Assembly (NCBI GenBank): GCA_030600655.1
Contig: JAUVLP010000008.1
Span: 1 to 46,817 of the forward strand
Direction of reading: 5' to 3'
Source of the DNA: Candidatus Eiseniibacteriota bacterium
GTDB lineage: Bacteria > Joyebacterota > Joyebacteria > Joyebacterales > Joyebacteraceae
Length of the DNA stretch: 46,817 nt
Positions within the stretch are counted from its first letter, which is position 1; each line of letters opens with the position of its first letter. This document shows positions 42,750 to 46,817 of the stretch, piece after piece. Position numbers and translations under genes: made by a program. The notes beneath the pieces are model-generated. The model was given only the letters and a program-made list of their open reading frames with translations, was not told the DNA's origin and searched no databases.

Positions 42750-44816
42750 GTGACGAATTCAGCGATCAGATGTGGGATGGAGGATTGTCGGCGCCGGGTG
42801 CTGGTGCTGCTCGGGATCGGTATGATTCTGACGGTGCTGGTGTTGGGGTGGCCGCACGCAGCGAGCGCAGATGTGTCCTACCCACGGATCGCGAACATCT
42901 ATTTCCCGACGCTGATCGGCGCGGACCTGGAGAAGCTGGCTCGGTATGATGTGCTTGTTCTCGCGAAACGCGGGGAGGAATGGTACAGGGACGAGCTTGC
43001 AGAGCTTAGGGAATTGAACCCTGATATCACGCTTCTTGTTCACATGCCGGTCGGGTACGCGGGAGATTGGGAAGAGCCTTCGATCAACGGGGACATGTGG
43101 GCGAAGTTGTTTGAGGACGACTGGTGGATGAGAGATTCTGCAGGAGACAGGGTCAGGCTTGGGTGCGGTGATTACGTTCTGAATGTATCCACGATGTGCC
43201 CGGAGAATTCGCGAGGACAGATGCTTTGCGACTGGCTGCCGAAGTTCATCGCTGACCGGCTTGGTCCAGGGGGGTTGTGGGATGGCGTCTATCTCGACTA
43301 TTGCATGGATGATATCAGCTGGGTGAACGAATCGCTCGTCGGGCTGATGGATGCGGACAGGAACGGGGCGGGCGATGTGGCGTCTGAGCTGGACGCAGCG
43401 TGGAGAGCTGGTATGGAACGCGTCGTGTCGAGACTCCGCGGGTTCGTAGGGCCCGAGTACATCATTATGACGAACGGCAACAACACGTTGTACGAGAGTT
43501 GCGACGGATCGACGCGTGAGGACTTCCCGAACATGCACGGTGGCTGGTACGAGAACATCACCAACAGTGAGCACGGATACCAGGCGATTCAATCCAACTA
43601 CCGTCGTCCATCCATCAACATAATCAACGCCATCTATCACGGTGCAGCCGACCCCGAGGAGGAGATGCCCGGTGGTGCAGAGCGAAAGCTGCGCTACACG
43701 CTCGCCAGTACATTGGTATATGGCGACGGGTACTTTTCCTTCGATGGAGGAGGCGGACTTCCCGATCACTGTCAGATGTGGTGGAGTGAGCTCTACGATC
43801 TCGATCTGGGCGAGCCATTGGGCAGGGCGGAGGATGTGGCCGTCTATCCCGGCGCCGCTCCGTGGGTCGAGCACCCTGAGATGATTCGCCTTCGAAGGTT
43901 CTCGAAGGGGCTCGTTGTTGTCAATCCGACCACCTGCTCTCAGAGTATACAGCTCAGTGGCGTTTACTACCCGGCCGATGGATTCAACGGGCGGTTCTTC
44001 CCGCTTGAGACGAGCGAGGCCCAGGTCGATATGGAGTACTATTCTGGGGCAATCTACGTTGGGAATGGTCGTGTGCTTGCCGGTGTACCGGCGGTCGAGT
44101 GTGAACTCCTCCAAGACGGGGATGTGAGGCTTGTCTGGAGTGAGGTCGATGGTGCGATCGAGTACAGTGTCTACCGCACGATCCCTCCGGGTAGCAGACC
44201 GGGAGTGGAGGAGCTCATTGCCGTTGTCAATAGCCCAACGTACTGTGAAAGCGCGGTTGGGAATCGTGGTGAGTACGCATATCGCGTGGCTCCGATAGAT
44301 GAATTCGGATGTGAAGGTCAGCTGTCCGCTCCGGTCGCGGCATTAGCAGATAATTCTAGCGACCTGTCTGTGTTGACAATGGCTGATTGGCCGGACGGGC
44401 AGCCTGATCTTCCGTGGCGCGAGCCAGGTAGGCCGGAGATACACGTAGCGGAGATGAGTGGTGGCCGTGATCCGGAACAGAGGGACATTGGGCTTCCAGA
44501 GTCCGGCAGTGGTGATCCAGTCGCAGCGACGCTTCACGGCTGTGCGCCGAACCCGGTGCACAATGAGGCCGTGATCTCATTTGTCATCAGCGACGATGAT
44601 CGCTGGAACGGATCGCGGCATGTGACGCTTGCCATTTACACGGTAGCTGGGCGGTGTGTCTCGAAGATCCTGGACACCGAACTGGTCCCGGGGGAGCACT
44701 CGGTCGTGTGGAACAGGCGCACCAGCGTTGGCGCGCGGGCTCCTGCGGGGTGCTACCTCTATGCCTTGACGGTTGCCGGCAGAGTGATGAACGGCAAGAT
44801 GGTGCTGCTGCATTGA
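42750..44816 (+). CDS. Secreted TIM-barrel glycoside-hydrolase-like protein with FlgD/T9SS-like C-terminus (paralog 2)
   Basis: Co-linear with paralog 1: YPRIANIYFPTLIGADLEKLARYDVLVLAKR, WDGVYLDYCMDD, MTNGNNTLYESCDGSTREDFPNMHGGWYENITN, YGDGYFSFDGGGGLPDHCQMWW. GTG 42750 preceded by GGCGGAGGGGG. Confidence 0.72.
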   Translation: MTNSAIRCGMEDCRRRVLVLLGIGMILTVLVLGWPHAASADVSYPRIANIYFPTLIGADLEKLARYDVLVLAKRGEEWYRDELAELRELNPDITLLVHMPVGYAGDWEEPSINGDMWAKLFEDDWWMRDSAGDRVRLGCGDYVLNVSTMCPENSRGQMLCDWLPKFIADRLGPGGLWDGVYLDYCMDDISWVNESLVGLMDADRNGAGDVASELDAAWRAGMERVVSRLRGFVGPEYIIMTNGNNTLYESCDGSTREDFPNMHGGWYENITNSEHGYQAIQSNYRRPSINIINAIYHGAADPEEEMPGGAERKLRYTLASTLVYGDGYFSFDGGGGLPDHCQMWWSELYDLDLGEPLGRAEDVAVYPGAAPWVEHPEMIRLRRFSKGLVVVNPTTCSQSIQLSGVYYPADGFNGRFFPLETSEAQVDMEYYSGAIYVGNGRVLAGVPAVECELLQDGDVRLVWSEVDGAIEYSVYRTIPPGSRPGVEELIAVVNSPTYCESAVGNRGEYAYRVAPIDEFGCEGQLSAPVAALADNSSDLSVLTMADWPDGQPDLPWREPGRPEIHVAEMSGGRDPEQRDIGLPESGSGDPVAATLHGCAPNPVHNEAVISFVISDDDRWNGSRHVTLAIYTVAGRCVSKILDTELVPGEHSVVWNRRTSVGARAPAGCYLYALTVAGRVMNGKMVLLH

Positions 44817-44851
44817 CGCATTGGGTGTCAATCGGCAGGACTGCATTCCAG

Positions 44852-44893
44852 GACGACAAGCGACGCGGCTGTTCGGCCGTGTCGCTTGTCGTC
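44852..44893 (+). terminator. Very stable 18-bp hairpin after paralog 2
   Basis: GACGACAAGCGACGCGGC (44852-44869) / GCCGTGTCGCTTGTCGTC (44876-44893), 6-nt loop, one G-U pair; no strong U-run. Confidence 0.65.
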
Positions 44894-44905
44894 GTGTTGA
44901 GCATG

Positions 44906-44934
44906 TTGACAGCCGCGCTGCACGGTGCTAGCGT
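44906..44934 (+). promoter_or_regulatory. sigma70-like promoter (TTGACA-N17-TAGCGT)
   Basis: TTGACA 44906-44911, TAGCGT 44929-44934 upstream of the CvpA gene. Confidence 0.5.
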
Positions 44935-44981
44935 GTCAATCGAACAAACCGGCTGCTGGATTCCTCAGCTGAGGGGGAGCC

Positions 44982-45587
44982 ATGAACGTTGTCGATATTG
45001 CCATAGGAGTGATTCTGATTGTCGGATTGTTGTGGGGACTGTCGCGTGGCTTTATCCGAATGCTTTTCGGACTTGCCGCTCTCGTTCTGGGTATCATCGC
45101 TGCCGGGAGAATGTTCGCTTTCGTGGCGGAGAAAGCACTGTTCTTTCTGCCCGGTGAACGGGTATCAGAGGTGGCGGGTTTCGCAGTGGTCTTCCTTATC
45201 GTTTTCCTGGCGATCGTTCTCACCGGCCGTCTGATCGGCAAAGCGCTGAGACTGGCCGCGCTCGGTTGGTTGGATCGACTAGCGGGAGGTCTGCTCGGTT
45301 TCATCATGGCGTCTCTGTGGACGGGGGCATTCCTTCTTCTCGCCGTCATCGGTGGATTTCACCAAGGAAGGGTGCTCGCGAGTTCGAAACTTGCTCCTCA
45401 GGTCTTCGGCGTTACCGATGCGATAGTGATGATGATTCCTGAAGACGTCTGGAGCGATTTCGATGAGGACTATGAGCGTCTGAGGAAGGAGTGGGGAGAA
45501 GCTAAGGTGCGGAAGAGCACTGTTCTTGTATCGGTGGAAGCATCGGACGAGGATGTGAAGCGGGGCCGTGAGATCATCGCAACTTAG
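44982..45587 (+). CDS. CvpA family membrane protein
   Basis: MNVVDIAIGVILIVGLLWGLSRGFIRMLFGLAALVLGIIAAGRM; four hydrophobic segments. Confidence 0.82.
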   Translation: MNVVDIAIGVILIVGLLWGLSRGFIRMLFGLAALVLGIIAAGRMFAFVAEKALFFLPGERVSEVAGFAVVFLIVFLAIVLTGRLIGKALRLAALGWLDRLAGGLLGFIMASLWTGAFLLLAVIGGFHQGRVLASSKLAPQVFGVTDAIVMMIPEDVWSDFDEDYERLRKEWGEAKVRKSTVLVSVEASDEDVKRGREIIAT

Positions 45588-45614
45588 CCAGGCAAGTAGC
45601 GCGGAGGTGACGAA

Positions 45615-46817
45615 ATGGCGGACGAGCCCGAGCGGGGTCCAGCACGAGACGGCGCCGGCGAGCCCGTTGACGAAGCTACAATCAAGAAGGCGAAGCCGGA
45701 GAGCGCATCACCCGGTTCTTCAGGCGACGGTAATTGTGCGGAGTCCGGCGCTGTAGAGGAGGCCGATGTCCTTGGCCGGCTGGGCGTGGACATTACGGAG
45801 ATGGCTCTGGCCCAGGGCGCTGCGGATTTCGACCTTTGGACTGACGAGATATCGCGTGTTAAAGCAGTGCTTGAGAAGCGTGAGCGTCATGCGGCGATGC
45901 TTGTGGGCCCCCACGGTGTGGGAAAACGTGGGCTCGTGTTCTCCCTGGCGCTGCAGATAGCCGCCGGCGACGCTCCGCCGCACGTCGCGGGTCGCCGGAT
46001 CATCGAGCTTCCGTTTCACCGCGTGCTGGCGAGCGCGCGTCAATCTGGTGACTTCGAGCGGTTGGTGTTTACGGCGATGCGTCAGGCTGCCTCGCGCGAG
46101 AACACAATCCTTCTTATGAACAACTTCCCCGCCTTTCTGGGCATAAGCGGGGGTCCGAAAGCACTCTTCGATGCGTCCTATGCCGTGGAGATGGCATGCC
46201 AGCATCCGGGGCTCTATCTGCTCGGCGCGGCGACGCCCACCCTCCACAAAGCGGCTCTGAAAGGGTTGCCGTGGTTGGAGCGCGCGTTTTCGACCGTCTC
46301 AGTGTCCGAACCAGAGCGGGAGGCCGTTCTTGGACTTCTCAGCAAGGTGGCTGAGATGCTGGCTGAGTACCACGGTATCACGATCGGCAGCGATGCTATC
46401 GCGTCGGCCGTGGATCTCTCCAGCTACTATGTTAAGGAGAGAGTCCTTCCAGGTAAGGCCATGGAGTTGCTTGATGAGGCAGCGGCCCAGGCGGTATCTT
46501 CCGCTCCGCGGGGCGCGGAACGCCTGCGTCTTGACGCCTCGCATGTTGCGGGAGCGCTTTCTCACTGGGTCGGTATTCCTCCGGACAAGCTGGCCGGTGC
46601 AGTGAACCATGAACTGCTGGAACTCGAAGATTCGTTGATGAAGCGCGTCAAGGGTCAGGATTTCTGCATAAGGAAACTTGCCGACGTCATTCGCGTTTCG
46701 AGACTGGGTCTGAACGCGAATCCTCGGAGGCCGGACGGTGTCTTTCTGTTTGTGGGGCCGTCCGGGGTCGGCAAGAGCGAACTCGCGCGGGCACTGGCAG
46801 AGGAGCTGTACGGCTCG
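45615..46817 (+). CDS. Clp/Hsp100-like double-AAA+ ATPase (3' truncated by window edge)
   Basis: Open frame to the window end, absent from the ORF track. RBS GGAGGTGA, ATG 45615; AMLVGPHGVGKRGLVFSLALQI (D1 P-loop), KVKGQDFCIRKLADVIRVSRLGLNANPRRPDGVFLFVGPSGVGKSELARALAEEL (D2 start). Confidence 0.8.
   Translation, partial: MADEPERGPARDGAGEPVDEATIKKAKPESASPGSSGDGNCAESGAVEEADVLGRLGVDITEMALAQGAADFDLWTDEISRVKAVLEKRERHAAMLVGPHGVGKRGLVFSLALQIAAGDAPPHVAGRRIIELPFHRVLASARQSGDFERLVFTAMRQAASRENTILLMNNFPAFLGISGGPKALFDASYAVEMACQHPGLYLLGAATPTLHKAALKGLPWLERAFSTVSVSEPEREAVLGLLSKVAEMLAEYHGITIGSDAIASAVDLSSYYVKERVLPGKAMELLDEAAAQAVSSAPRGAERLRLDASHVAGALSHWVGIPPDKLAGAVNHELLELEDSLMKRVKGQDFCIRKLADVIRVSRLGLNANPRRPDGVFLFVGPSGVGKSELARALAEELYGS

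Noticed and set aside
42759-44114. 451-aa antisense ORF
   Set aside because: Antisense of secreted paralog 2, which has strong homology to paralog 1; low-complexity antisense composition.
1-46817. CRISPR arrays, IS elements, integrases, prophage or toxin-antitoxin genes
   Set aside because: No regularly spaced repeats, transposase motifs or phage proteins were recognised anywhere in the window.

Overview
46.8-kb bacterial window, almost entirely + strand and read by eye. It looks like a cell-surface polysaccharide region. (1) 1-2284 (-): spermidine-synthase-like fused membrane protein, cut by the left edge and missing from the ORF track. (2) ~2.57-15.9 kb: LPS-core-like module with an MsbA-type ABC transporter, four GT9 (heptosyltransferase-type) proteins, GT4-type glycosyltransferases, an O-antigen ligase-like protein, a GmhB-like HAD phosphatase, a DUF3108 protein and a deoxyhypusine-synthase-like protein. 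(3) ~15.9-36.1 kb: exopolysaccharide (EPS) module with a WbaP-like sugar transferase behind a structured leader ending in an intrinsic terminator, an ArnT/PMT-like protein, Wza/Wzz, an XrtA-type AAA ATPase, a CpsD-like protein lacking the Walker A lysine, a Wzy/ligase-like protein, GT4s, heparinase II/III, an AlgD-like GDP-mannose dehydrogenase, radical SAM and polyprenyl synthase. (4) ManC-like, GalT and GlgA. (5) tRNA-Gly(GCC)-Cys(GCA)-Leu(UAA). (6) Two tandem paralogous secreted TIM-barrel glycosidase-like proteins with FlgD/T9SS-like C-termini. (7) CvpA, then a right-edge-truncated Clp-like AAA+ protein. The observations most worth following are the leader RNA at ~15932-16292, three sigma54-like -24/-12 elements linking the wza operon to the distant secreted paralogs, and several proteins with altered catalytic motifs. 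Family calls come from motif recognition only; no database or folding software was run.
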